From Gemmatimonadales bacterium (GTDB taxonomy: Bacteria; Gemmatimonadota; Gemmatimonadetes; Gemmatimonadales; GWC2-71-9): DNA of 53,611 bases. The position numbers and the translations under genes were made by a program. Location: assembly GCA_011772755.1 (NCBI GenBank), contig WVYX01000149.1, positions 3,904 to 57,514 on the forward strand, in the 5' to 3' direction. Position 1 is the stretch's first letter. Each line of letters starts with the position of its first letter. Positions 26,927 to 35,116 of this stretch are shown here, one piece after another. The notes beneath the pieces were generated by a model. It had not been told where the DNA came from. It searched no databases and was given only the letters and a program-made list of their open reading frames with translations.

Positions 26927-28399
26927 TTAGGATTGACCCGTGCCGGGCTCCGCTGCCTCCGGCGCTGGGTACGTGCCGGACCAGACTGCGGTGGACGACT
27001 CCGCCGAGCTGTCCGTGATACTGGCGACCTCGGCGGGCTGCTGCCGCGGTAAGAGCATCCGGCCGGCTAGGAGCGCGAAGCAACCGGCCACGGTGGTGGC
27101 CACCAGGATCCCGAGCTTCGCGACCGTCAGGATCCCCTGATCCTCAAACGCCAGCTCGGCGATGAAGATCGCCATGGTAAATCCGATTCCCGCTGCCGAA
27201 CCTACCACCAACATGCCGCGCCAGTCCACACCCACCGGCAGTGCGGCCAGCCGCAGACGTACCGTGATCCATGAGGCGAGAAGCACACCCGCTGGCTTAC
27301 CCACCAGTAAGCCGATCGTGACTCCGCCCAGCACGGCGACGGCACCTGGATCGCCCAGGCGGATCCCGCTCAGGTTCACTCCGGCGTTCGCTAGGGCGAA
27401 GAGCGGCATGACCCCGTACGCCACCCACGGGTGCAGCAGCGTCTCGCCCCGTAGAGCCGGCGAAACAGCCTCTCTTTGGGCAACGCCGATGCGGTTGAGC
27501 GGTTCCAACAGCTCTTCATCCGGTTCGTTGTCCGCCGCGCGTTGCTGAAAGTCCCGCAGCGCTCGGTGGGTGACCTTGAGAAAGCCCTCACGCCCGAACC
27601 AGGCGCGAGTCGGCACGGCGAGACCCAGGATGACGCCGGCGATCGTCGGGTGAATGCCGGCGTGCAATAGACCACCCCACAGTAGCACCAACGGCAGAAC
27701 GAAGATCACTCCGGGTCGCACGCCGATCCGGCCGAAGGCGAACAGCAGCACCACCCCCAGCGCCGCAGCCGCCAGACCTGCGAGGGCGAAACCCGCGGAG
27801 TAGAACAGGGCGATCACCAAGATTGCTCCGACATCGTCGATGATCGCAAAGGCAAGCAACAGCACGCGCAGGGCAGCCGGAACCCGCTTGCCGAGGAGCA
27901 CGAGCACGCCGACGGCGAAAGCGATGTCGGTCGCCATGGGCACGCCCCATCCACGGGCGCCGGCTCCGGTGGCGTTCAACGCGACGTAGATGGCTGCCGG
28001 CACCACCATGCCACCCACAGCCGCTGCAATGGGAAGCGTCGCACGCTTGACGTTGGAGAGGGCACCCTGGACCATCTCTCGCTTGATCTCGAGCCCGGCC
28101 AGCAGGAAAAAGACGGTCATGAGAAGGTCGTTGATCCAGAAATGCAACGACCTTTCCATTGTCCACTCGCCAACACCCGCCCGGATGGGTGTGTGCCACA
28201 GCTTCTCGTAGCTGCCTGCCCAAGGAGAGTTGGCCCAGGCGATGGCCACCGCCGCGGCCAAGAGCAGCACGATCCCGCTGGCGGCCTCGATTTCCAAGAA
28301 CCGCTCAACCGGTCGCCGCATGGCGAGCGCAACCCGCCGCGCCGGAAGCCAGGCCTCAGGCGGGATCATGGGATGAGCCTTGGATTCTTCGACGTGCAT
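26927..28399 (-). CDS. nhaA: Na+/H+ antiporter NhaA
   Basis: The 490-residue inner-membrane antiporter exchanges internal Na+ for external H+. Asp158 in MATDIAFAVGVL and Asp188-Asp189 in FAIIDDVGAI correspond to E. coli Asp133 and Asp163-Asp164, the ion-binding site. About twelve TM segments are present. Compared with E. coli NhaA it is ~100 residues longer, from an N-terminal ~30-residue extension, a charged insert around residues 290-310 (QQRAADNEPDEELLEPLN) and a C-terminal tail. GGGGTGAC precedes the ATG. Downstream, the NTT-like carrier starts 18 bp after its stop. Confidence 0.95.
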   Translation of the reverse strand: MHVEESKAHPMIPPEAWLPARRVALAMRRPVERFLEIEAASGIVLLLAAAVAIAWANSPWAGSYEKLWHTPIRAGVGEWTMERSLHFWINDLLMTVFFLLAGLEIKREMVQGALSNVKRATLPIAAAVGGMVVPAAIYVALNATGAGARGWGVPMATDIAFAVGVLVLLGKRVPAALRVLLLAFAIIDDVGAILVIALFYSAGFALAGLAAAALGVVLLFAFGRIGVRPGVIFVLPLVLLWGGLLHAGIHPTIAGVILGLAVPTRAWFGREGFLKVTHRALRDFQQRAADNEPDEELLEPLNRIGVAQREAVSPALRGETLLHPWVAYGVMPLFALANAGVNLSGIRLGDPGAVAVLGGVTIGLLVGKPAGVLLASWITVRLRLAALPVGVDWRGMLVVGSAAGIGFTMAIFIAELAFEDQGILTVAKLGILVATTVAGCFALLAGRMLLPRQQPAEVASITDSSAESSTAVWSGTYPAPEAAEPGTGQS

Positions 28400-28436
28400 C
28401 GTGTCACCCCGATACGACGTGCAGACTGTGACCGGT

Positions 28437-28650
28437 CACTAGTTTCGTGAGTCAGAGATTCGTTGCATAGCACACGCGCCGAGCAGTCCCTCCGCGCGGC
28501 GGGGTTCTCGCCGGGGCCACGGATTGATGCGCGGATTGCCGATCAGTGTTGATCCGCGTAACCATCCGTGGCCCCGCCGGACCGCCACCTACGCTGTCGG
28601 ACTGCTCGGCACCTGGTCCTATTCACAGACTTCCGACTCGCGACACGAGT
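28437..28650. repeat. Palindromic MITE-like element, copy 1
   Basis: A 214-bp imperfect palindrome. The outer arms are CACTAGTTTCGTGAGTCAGA (from 28437) and CTTCCGACTCGCGACACGAG (28630-28649). GCCGAGCAGTCC (28478-28489) has an inverse GGACTGCTCGGC at 28599-28610. The centre is an inverted repeat around GGGGCCACGGAT (28513-28524) and ATCCGTGGCCCC (28564-28575). Blocks GCCGAGCAGTCCCTCCGCGC and CACAGACTTCCGACTCGC recur nearly unchanged in the copy at 36831-37031. It lies between nhaA and the first kinase gene. The stretch 28400-28813 otherwise has no gene. Confidence 0.75.
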
Positions 28651-28813
28651 TGCACCGCGTTACTTCCCCCGCCATCTGACGCCCGCTCCCCTCGCTGCGG
28701 TTCAGTCACAATACGTGTCGCGCAACACGCTGCAAGGGTGCGGGTGTTCCCAACCACCAGGTGCCGTGTGTACTGTTTCAGCAGCCGGAACATCGTGGTC
28801 GAGGCAGATGGTG

Positions 28814-30415
28814 ATGAGCACGGACGAGATCATCGACAGGGCGATACCGCACACCCGCGCTGGTACTAGGAGCACGCTCCCAGACGACCTGCTCCAGGCC
28901 GCCTCGCGCCGTCTGGGTACCGTTGCCTTGGTGTGGGCTGGTTTGTGGGCCTTTGGCCTGTTCATGAACAACTTGGTGGGCCCCATCATCTCCCCTGATG
29001 TGCCCCTGGACGACGCCTGGCCCTGGCCGGCGAATCCCGTTGCGATCGCGGTAATTCTGCTCTCTGTGGCGTTGTTCGGCTACACTCGCAAGCGCGCCTG
29101 CGATTGCCAGTTCTCCCTCGATCTGGGATTGTGGTACGAGGTGGCCTTGGCGTTCGCCATCGGGCTCGTGAACCAGTGGACCCCCAACACTGTGGGGCTG
29201 TCTTGGATCTGCGTGCTGGTCCTGGTGCACCCCATGATCGTGCCCAACACCAGACCGAAGATCTTGCTGGCCGGGCTGGTTGCAGCATCGATGGATCCTG
29301 TCGGTCTTGCCATCACCGGTGCGCGGGGCATTCCGATTCCCTCGCTGCCGCAGATCTTGTGGACCTACTTGCCCAACTACATCTGTGCGGTTCTCGCCGT
29401 GCTGCCCTCGCACATCATTACCAGACTCGGGCGCCAAGTAAGCCACGCTCGGGAACTCGGCAGCTACCAGATGGGCGAGCTGCTGGGGCGGGGGGGCATG
29501 GGCGAAGTCTACAGCGCTCGGCACCGCATGCTCCGTCGTCCGGCGGCGATCAAGCTCATCCGTCCGGACGCCCTGGGGGCCGGGAACGGTGAGCGCTCGG
29601 GGACGATCGTGGAGCGGTTCAAGCGGGAGGCGGAGGCCGCTGCGAATCTCCACTCCCCCCACACCATCGCCCTGTATGACTTCGGTCTCACCGGCGACGG
29701 GAACTTCTACTACGTGATGGAGCTGCTTCAGGGGGTGGACCTGGAATCCCTAGTGGTGCGATTCGGCCCGCTCCCCCCGGCACGGGTAGTGTACCTGCTG
29801 CAGCAGGTGTGCCACTCTCTCGCCGAAGCCCACGCCATCGGGCTCATTCATCGGGACATCAAGCCCGGTAATCTCTACAGCTGTCGGGTTGGTCTCGAGG
29901 TCGACTTCGTGAAGGTGTTGGACTTCGGGTTGGTCAAAGCCGGACCAGAGAGCGCGGCACCCTCGGCCAAGCTCACCGCCCCGGATCTCACCATCGGCAC
30001 CCCCGCCTACATGGCACCGGAGGTGGCGCAGGGCGAAGCGCTGGACGGTCGCGCGGATCTCTACGCACTGGGATGTGTGGCTTATTGGCTCTTGACCGGC
30101 AAGCTGGTGTTCACGGCCGACACGCCCATGAAGATGATGATCGCGCATACGGAGACGACTCCGGTTGCGCCGTCCCAACGCGGCGAGCTGGCCATCAGCC
30201 GATCCCTGGATGAGGTCGTTCTCGCCTGTCTGGCGAAGGATCGGAACAAGCGGCCGGCCGACGCGGATGAACTATCCCGTCGGCTAGCGGCCTGTGATGT
30301 TGGGGAGCCGTGGACGCAGGAATGCGCAGCCGCGTGGTGGGGCGCCAACCTGCCTGAGATTCGTCCTTCGACAGGGAGGCGCGCGCCCGTCTCTCCCGCC
30401 CTGGCCGTGGGGTAG
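28814..30415 (+). CDS. Membrane Ser/Thr protein kinase (copy 1)
   Basis: The 533-residue protein has an N-terminal multi-TM domain (~35-205, about six segments) and a C-terminal Hanks-type kinase domain from ~217. All key residues are present: glycine loop LGRGGMGEVY, Lys247 in AAIKLIRP, Asp348 in HRDIKPGN, Asp370 in DFGLVK, and GTPAYMAPE. An open frame extends upstream to 28568, but it crosses the palindromic element; the start at 28814 is preferred (GAGG upstream, and MSTDEII matches MSAEKII of its paralogue at 35117-36742). Having the membrane block before the kinase, rather than a single TM after it, is unusual. It converges with the exported kinase-fold gene. Confidence 0.92.
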   Translation: MSTDEIIDRAIPHTRAGTRSTLPDDLLQAASRRLGTVALVWAGLWAFGLFMNNLVGPIISPDVPLDDAWPWPANPVAIAVILLSVALFGYTRKRACDCQFSLDLGLWYEVALAFAIGLVNQWTPNTVGLSWICVLVLVHPMIVPNTRPKILLAGLVAASMDPVGLAITGARGIPIPSLPQILWTYLPNYICAVLAVLPSHIITRLGRQVSHARELGSYQMGELLGRGGMGEVYSARHRMLRRPAAIKLIRPDALGAGNGERSGTIVERFKREAEAAANLHSPHTIALYDFGLTGDGNFYYVMELLQGVDLESLVVRFGPLPPARVVYLLQQVCHSLAEAHAIGLIHRDIKPGNLYSCRVGLEVDFVKVLDFGLVKAGPESAAPSAKLTAPDLTIGTPAYMAPEVAQGEALDGRADLYALGCVAYWLLTGKLVFTADTPMKMMIAHTETTPVAPSQRGELAISRSLDEVVLACLAKDRNKRPADADELSRRLAACDVGEPWTQECAAAWWGANLPEIRPSTGRRAPVSPALAVG

Positions 30416-30452
30416 GGGCGGGCGAACCGGACATCTGCTTCTCACACGCAGA

Positions 30453-32168
30453 TCAGCGCTCCAGCTCGACGACCCGCCCGCTCCCTCGGGCGACGTAGAC
30501 CGTGAGTGACGAGCTCCAGCGGCCGCCCCGACTCACCTGTAGTTCCGCCGCCAAGAACGGATAGTCCTGAGGCGCGTGCGTGCCCAGCTGATCGCCGCCG
30601 GCCCGTTCGAGGTCGACAGCGGGCTCGGTGGTGGTCACCCAGTCGGACTGGGTGCCCCGACTGCGCTGGGGCGTCGTTGCCGCCACGCGCACGCGGTACT
30701 GGGGAACCGAGCCCGGATAGATCCCGCGTTCGGCTCCCAGGTCACGGAACCGCAGCATCCCGCCTTCGTAGGTGAAGAAATCCAGGGGCGCCACGCGGTC
30801 GAACCAGTACCGGGCCAGCGTGTCCCGACGCTCCCCGAGGGCGCGTACTATCCACCGGGCGGCAGCAGGGTTGCGATAACGACCTTCCGCCACGACTGCC
30901 TCGAGGTGCTCATCGCTAAAGGCCGAGATGATCTTGGCGGCCCAATAGCCGTCGCGGTCCGTGAGGTTGGCGAACGCGGTGTTGGGCTCCGTTGGCTTGA
31001 ACGCCATGGGATGGAAGATCTCGCCCTGGAAGTAGCCAATCTCATCCAGCCCCGGCGGACGCTCGACGCGCCGCCAGTGGTCCTCATAGAGCCCCAGCGC
31101 CATGGCCCGGCCGAAGACGACGAGGAAGTCCCACGAGTATTCCCAACAGGCGGTCGGGAATGGTCCCAGCGCGCCGGCGCCGAGTGTGCTGGCGAAGTCA
31201 AGGAGGTAATGGCGCAGAAAGCGCCGGCCATCCTCCTCGACATAGAAGTCGACCGTATTCTCCTGTTTGGTGTCGAAGTGGCACAACCAGGCAGCGAACA
31301 TCCTGAGGCCCCGGAGCTCCCGTCGGTTCTCGTGTCTCACCTGGTCGTTGGGGTCGTCCTTGCGGCGGCCTTTCCAGTCGAACGGCCCCATATCGACCCC
31401 GTCGAGCCACTTGCTCGCCAGGGCGCGCCAGGTGCCGTCGGGCAAAGGCTCCACCTGCTGCAAGATGCTGTCGAGGTCGCGGCGGGTCATGAGGCGTTCG
31501 GTGCCGTCCGGTAGGGTGAACTCCACGTCGTCGCCGAGCACCAGCTGCTCGCGGCGGAAGGTGACGATGCCGTCCTCAGGGACGTTGTAGCCTGCCGTGT
31601 GCAAGATGCGGCCTGAGATCACACCGGCTGCCGTGGTCGTGCCCAGGTACCCTGGCGGGTCGAACTTGATGGCGTACACGTCCCCCTTTATGTCCTCGAT
31701 GGTGAACCCGGGCGACACTCCTTCAGTCTTCGCTCCCACTACCGTCCACTTACCACTGCGGTCGGGACCCGGGCCGGTCATAGGCCCGCGGGCAGCCTCC
31801 TCCGGGGTCGTGGGGAACAGACCGATCCGGTTCGTGAACCACGACGAATTCGGTACCTCATCCAAGGTGTTCAGGTTGGCCGCGGGCGGCACATGGTCCC
31901 CACCGAAGATCGTTCCGACTCGGCGCACGAACCGTCCCGGGTGAAATAGTCGTCCCAGCGGCCGGAAGAACGAGGCGTCCATGGTGACGTGAACGCGGTT
32001 CAGGTCCCGGGGCTTCGGTGCCGGGATGTCCCGCCGATCGTCCTCGTGCCACGCCACTGGCGCGTCCCTGAGGGGCGGCTTCGCACCGGTCGCCGCGATT
32101 CCAGCGACGATGCAGAGCACCACGGCGCTCCAGCGGCGACTACCGGATGGGGACCGGATCCCGGCCAT
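30453..32168 (-). CDS. Exported protein with atypical kinase-fold motifs
   Basis: The 571-residue protein has a signal peptide (RRWSAVVLCIVAGIAATGA). The start at 32168 is preferred to upstream starts because GAGGAGG lies 9 nt before it; it overlaps the end of the preceding barrel gene by 29 bp. Motifs resemble HipA/FAM20-type kinase folds: VYAIKFDPPGYLGTTTAAG (ATP-lysine region), ILHTAGYNVPED, CHFDTKQENT (Asp-x-Lys-x-x-Asn, catalytic loop) and HYLLDFASTLGAG (metal-binding Asp). The C-terminus (~470-571) contains strand-rich segments. Kinase activity is an inference; if real, it would act outside the cytoplasm. It is the last gene of a minus-strand run with a barrel protein, HtrA and a membrane kinase. 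Confidence 0.75.
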   Translation of the reverse strand: MAGIRSPSGSRRWSAVVLCIVAGIAATGAKPPLRDAPVAWHEDDRRDIPAPKPRDLNRVHVTMDASFFRPLGRLFHPGRFVRRVGTIFGGDHVPPAANLNTLDEVPNSSWFTNRIGLFPTTPEEAARGPMTGPGPDRSGKWTVVGAKTEGVSPGFTIEDIKGDVYAIKFDPPGYLGTTTAAGVISGRILHTAGYNVPEDGIVTFRREQLVLGDDVEFTLPDGTERLMTRRDLDSILQQVEPLPDGTWRALASKWLDGVDMGPFDWKGRRKDDPNDQVRHENRRELRGLRMFAAWLCHFDTKQENTVDFYVEEDGRRFLRHYLLDFASTLGAGALGPFPTACWEYSWDFLVVFGRAMALGLYEDHWRRVERPPGLDEIGYFQGEIFHPMAFKPTEPNTAFANLTDRDGYWAAKIISAFSDEHLEAVVAEGRYRNPAAARWIVRALGERRDTLARYWFDRVAPLDFFTYEGGMLRFRDLGAERGIYPGSVPQYRVRVAATTPQRSRGTQSDWVTTTEPAVDLERAGGDQLGTHAPQDYPFLAAELQVSRGGRWSSSLTVYVARGSGRVVELER

Positions 32169-33573
32169 GGAACAGTCCTCCTCTTGCGAACTGGAAGATC
32201 TGGTCGGTCCGCAGACGCCACACGGCGTCTTCGCCGCTTCGTGCGTACTCCAGACGCAGGACCAGGCCGCGGGCGGTGAGTAGACGCAGCCCGATACCGT
32301 ACGAGAACGCGAGGTTGTCGACGGAGATCTGATCGAAGTCATTGAAGACCTGACCGATGTCCGTCAGTAGGTAGAGGTCGAGTCCGGGTCCTTCGGGACG
32401 CTGGTATACCCATACGGGCCAGCGATACTCGGCTGAGAACACAACCATCCCCTGGTCTCGCCAGCGGAAATCCCGGAACCCCCGCATGAGGTCGGGATCA
32501 TCGTTCGTCATCAATCGCTGGAAGGGGATTGAGGTGGTCCCGACCGGATCGAGCCAGGTTAGGTGCGCCCGGAGCGCTAGGACGTTGTTGCGATACCACA
32601 GACGGACGAACTGCTGCAGCTCTGCCCGATACGTCCAGAACCCGGCGTCATCGTCGCCCAGCCCTCGGTAATACGCCGCCCGGAGGCGGCGGATGCCGCC
32701 CTTCCGCGGCCGTCCCGTCTCGGTAGCGGTCTCGTGGGAAAGAGAAAGGCCGAAGCTGACACCGTGTGAATACCTGCCGAAGCCATCGGGCAGGAGGGCG
32801 CCGGCGAACCGGAGGGTGATGGGCGGGTCGTCGTCGTCCCGTGGCAGACCGGTTCCAATGGCCGAGAACAGGACGTCACCGGTGAGGAACAGACTACTGC
32901 CAAGATTGTGCCGGTAGCTGGCACCGCCCCAGGCGAGCTTCTGGCGGTAGAAGGACGAGTCCTCGGCCTGGGTGAACGGGCCCAGGCCGAAGTAGCGGGC
33001 GTTGTTCCGCTCTCGGAAACCAGCGCCCACGACGAGTTCTCCCCTGTCCCCGGCGGCGAACTGCATGCCCAAGCCCAGGCGGCGATGGCCTCGGATGCTG
33101 GCGGCCCCCCGCAGCCGGAACCGGTTGCGGGGGCCGAAGAAGGCGTCGTGCTCCAGGGCCACGCCACCGCCGAGACCTGGCAGGCCACCGGCACTGAGCT
33201 CCAGCACGGCACCGAATGGTCCTCGTCGGGGTCCCAGCAGCTTGGCCACGCTGTAGATCACCCGCTTCTCATCCAGGAATTCGACGGACTCGCCGATACC
33301 ATCCGACAGCAGACGCAGGGGGAAGGTGATCACCCGGTACGGCCAGACGAGCATGCCCTCCCAGACGGGCATGGGACGGCCACGGAAGGTCACGCTCACC
33401 GAGTCGCTGGCTGGAGGAATCACTCCCCAGTAAGCGATACCGATGCCTGACCCCGTCGGCGCAGCGGTGGAGTCAGGCGGAGGAGCTGATTCCTGGGCCT
33501 GTGCGTTGTGGGCCCGTGCGAGGACGAGCAGCGCCGCCGCTACGGGCAGCCACGCGATTGATGATCGGCGCAT
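32140..33573 (-). CDS. Omp85-superfamily outer-membrane barrel without POTRA domains
   Basis: The 477-residue protein has a signal peptide (cleavage near AQAQESA). Alternating hydrophobic strands from ~120 to the end form a barrel of the Omp85/surface-antigen D15 type. The conserved lid motif is seen as LMRGFRDFRWRDQGMVVFSAEYRW, with the RGF of loop 6. The N-terminal ~110 residues do not look like POTRA repeats, so it is not BamA itself; it could be a patatin-less or TamA-like relative for transport or insertion of one client. The client may be the exported kinase-fold protein, whose start overlaps its end. Confidence 0.82.
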   Translation of the reverse strand: MRRSSIAWLPVAAALLVLARAHNAQAQESAPPPDSTAAPTGSGIGIAYWGVIPPASDSVSVTFRGRPMPVWEGMLVWPYRVITFPLRLLSDGIGESVEFLDEKRVIYSVAKLLGPRRGPFGAVLELSAGGLPGLGGGVALEHDAFFGPRNRFRLRGAASIRGHRRLGLGMQFAAGDRGELVVGAGFRERNNARYFGLGPFTQAEDSSFYRQKLAWGGASYRHNLGSSLFLTGDVLFSAIGTGLPRDDDDPPITLRFAGALLPDGFGRYSHGVSFGLSLSHETATETGRPRKGGIRRLRAAYYRGLGDDDAGFWTYRAELQQFVRLWYRNNVLALRAHLTWLDPVGTTSIPFQRLMTNDDPDLMRGFRDFRWRDQGMVVFSAEYRWPVWVYQRPEGPGLDLYLLTDIGQVFNDFDQISVDNLAFSYGIGLRLLTARGLVLRLEYARSGEDAVWRLRTDQIFQFARGGLFHGRDPVPIR

Positions 33574-33636
33574 TGGCTGCTGAAGCTCACCGGAACGCGT
33601 TCGTGGTACCCGGCCCGGGGAGTCGGGCCGCGGTGC

Positions 33637-35070
33637 CTATTCTAGCTCGAAGGCGATGAACATCAACCGGCCGCGCCGGTCTACGTGGAGGACTACCGGA
33701 TCGCCGGAGTTGAGTCCTCGCAGCCCCGCACTGAGCTGCCCCAGCGTAGTCACCGGAGTGCCGTTCACGGAGTAGATGACGTCGCCCGGCTCCAGTCCGG
33801 TGTACACGCGGGGCGCCTCAGCAGACCGCGCGGCGACGACCACGCCGCCTTGTCGCCGGAGCCAGGGCAGCATCCCGGCGATGTCACGATCAACCTCGAC
33901 CGCCAGCACGCCCAACTGCGGAACGAGGTTGCGATCCTCGTTGACCAGATCGGCGAACCGATCGGGATCGGTCGCCCGCTCCACCACCTTCACCGGCACG
34001 GTCAGGTTCTGGAGCCCCCGACGGATTTCCAGCGTCACCGTGCCGCCAATGGGCCGCCGGTACACATTCACATCGAACTGCCGTCCGTTTTCCATCGGCT
34101 TGCCATCGAGGGAGACGATGACGTCGCCCACCTGTAGTCCCGCGCGGGCTGCCGGTGATCGGGGATACACATCACTTACGACGACGCCCCAATCCTGCGC
34201 GAGACGCAGCCCCGTGGCGAGTGTGGGCGTGATCGTCTGGGCGTTCACCCCAACCACCCCGCGACGCACCCGTCCGTTGGTGCGGATCTGCTCGTATACG
34301 TGGCGTGCAATGTTGCTCGGCGCCGCGAACCCGATTCCCTCGCTCCCTCCCGACTGCGAGAGGATGAGCGTGTTGATGCCCACGACGCGGCCCTGGGTGT
34401 CGACCAGCGGCCCGCCGCTGTTGCCGGGGTTGATGGGCGCGTCGGTCTGGATGTAGATCATCGGGTCCTCGGGCTCGAGCTGGCGCCCGACGGCGCTCAC
34501 CACACCCATAGTGACTGAGGCCTCCAGGCCCAGGGGGCTGCCGAACGCAAGGACGAGGTGGCCCGGTCGCAGATTGTCGGAGTCACCCAGCTCGAGATAT
34601 GGCAGGTTCGGCTGGTCGATCTTGACGACTGCCAGGTCCGTTTCGAGGTCGGTGCCCAGGACCCTGCCCTCGACCCGCTGCCCCACGGGTCGCAGGATCG
34701 AGCGTCCGGGAACGCCCTCGGCGGCGGGTCGGGCCAGCACCACCTTGAGCCGCCGTGCCCCCTCCACCACGTGCGCGTTGGTCAGGATGTACCCGTCCGC
34801 CGAGACGATGACGCCGGAACCACTGCGTCGCCGCTGGCCGAGCAAGGGAGCCGCCCCCCGGGGGTCCCCGCTCAGGGGTGCGAGGGTGGTGGAGAAGATC
34901 TGAACCACCGCGGGCGCCACGCGCTCCGACAGCGCTTCGAACGACTCGCTGAGTTGATGCAGCGCCGTCGGCGGGGTCGGGTTGGGTGTCTGAGCCTGGC
35001 TCCCCGGCGCGCAAAGCACCGACGCCGCGGCGACCGCGGTAGCGGTGGCGCGGGCTATTCTGAGGTGCAT
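33637..35070 (-). CDS. htrA: HtrA/DegP-family periplasmic serine protease
   Basis: The 477-residue protein has a signal peptide (cleavage near GSQAQTP), a trypsin-like domain with triad His100 (TNAHVV), Asp145 (TDLAVVKI) and Ser218 (NPGNSGGPL), and two PDZ domains (~270-365 and ~380-477; SPAARAGLQVGDVIVSLDG and GLEPGDVIYSVNG). It degrades or refolds damaged envelope proteins. It lies between the second membrane kinase (46 bp upstream) and the Omp85-like barrel (63 bp downstream), all on one strand, so it probably belongs to an envelope quality-control operon. Confidence 0.94.
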   Translation of the reverse strand: MHLRIARATATAVAAASVLCAPGSQAQTPNPTPPTALHQLSESFEALSERVAPAVVQIFSTTLAPLSGDPRGAAPLLGQRRRSGSGVIVSADGYILTNAHVVEGARRLKVVLARPAAEGVPGRSILRPVGQRVEGRVLGTDLETDLAVVKIDQPNLPYLELGDSDNLRPGHLVLAFGSPLGLEASVTMGVVSAVGRQLEPEDPMIYIQTDAPINPGNSGGPLVDTQGRVVGINTLILSQSGGSEGIGFAAPSNIARHVYEQIRTNGRVRRGVVGVNAQTITPTLATGLRLAQDWGVVVSDVYPRSPAARAGLQVGDVIVSLDGKPMENGRQFDVNVYRRPIGGTVTLEIRRGLQNLTVPVKVVERATDPDRFADLVNEDRNLVPQLGVLAVEVDRDIAGMLPWLRRQGGVVVAARSAEAPRVYTGLEPGDVIYSVNGTPVTTLGQLSAGLRGLNSGDPVVLHVDRRGRLMFIAFELE

Positions 35071-35116
35071 GCCTATTCCCCTTTCGTGCCGACCTGGTTG
35101 TCGGTGCGCGGCGTGC

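Noticed and set aside
28568-28813. Upstream extension of kinase copy 1
   Set aside because: It crosses the palindromic element, and its translation does not match the paralogous kinase, which begins at the position equivalent to 28814.
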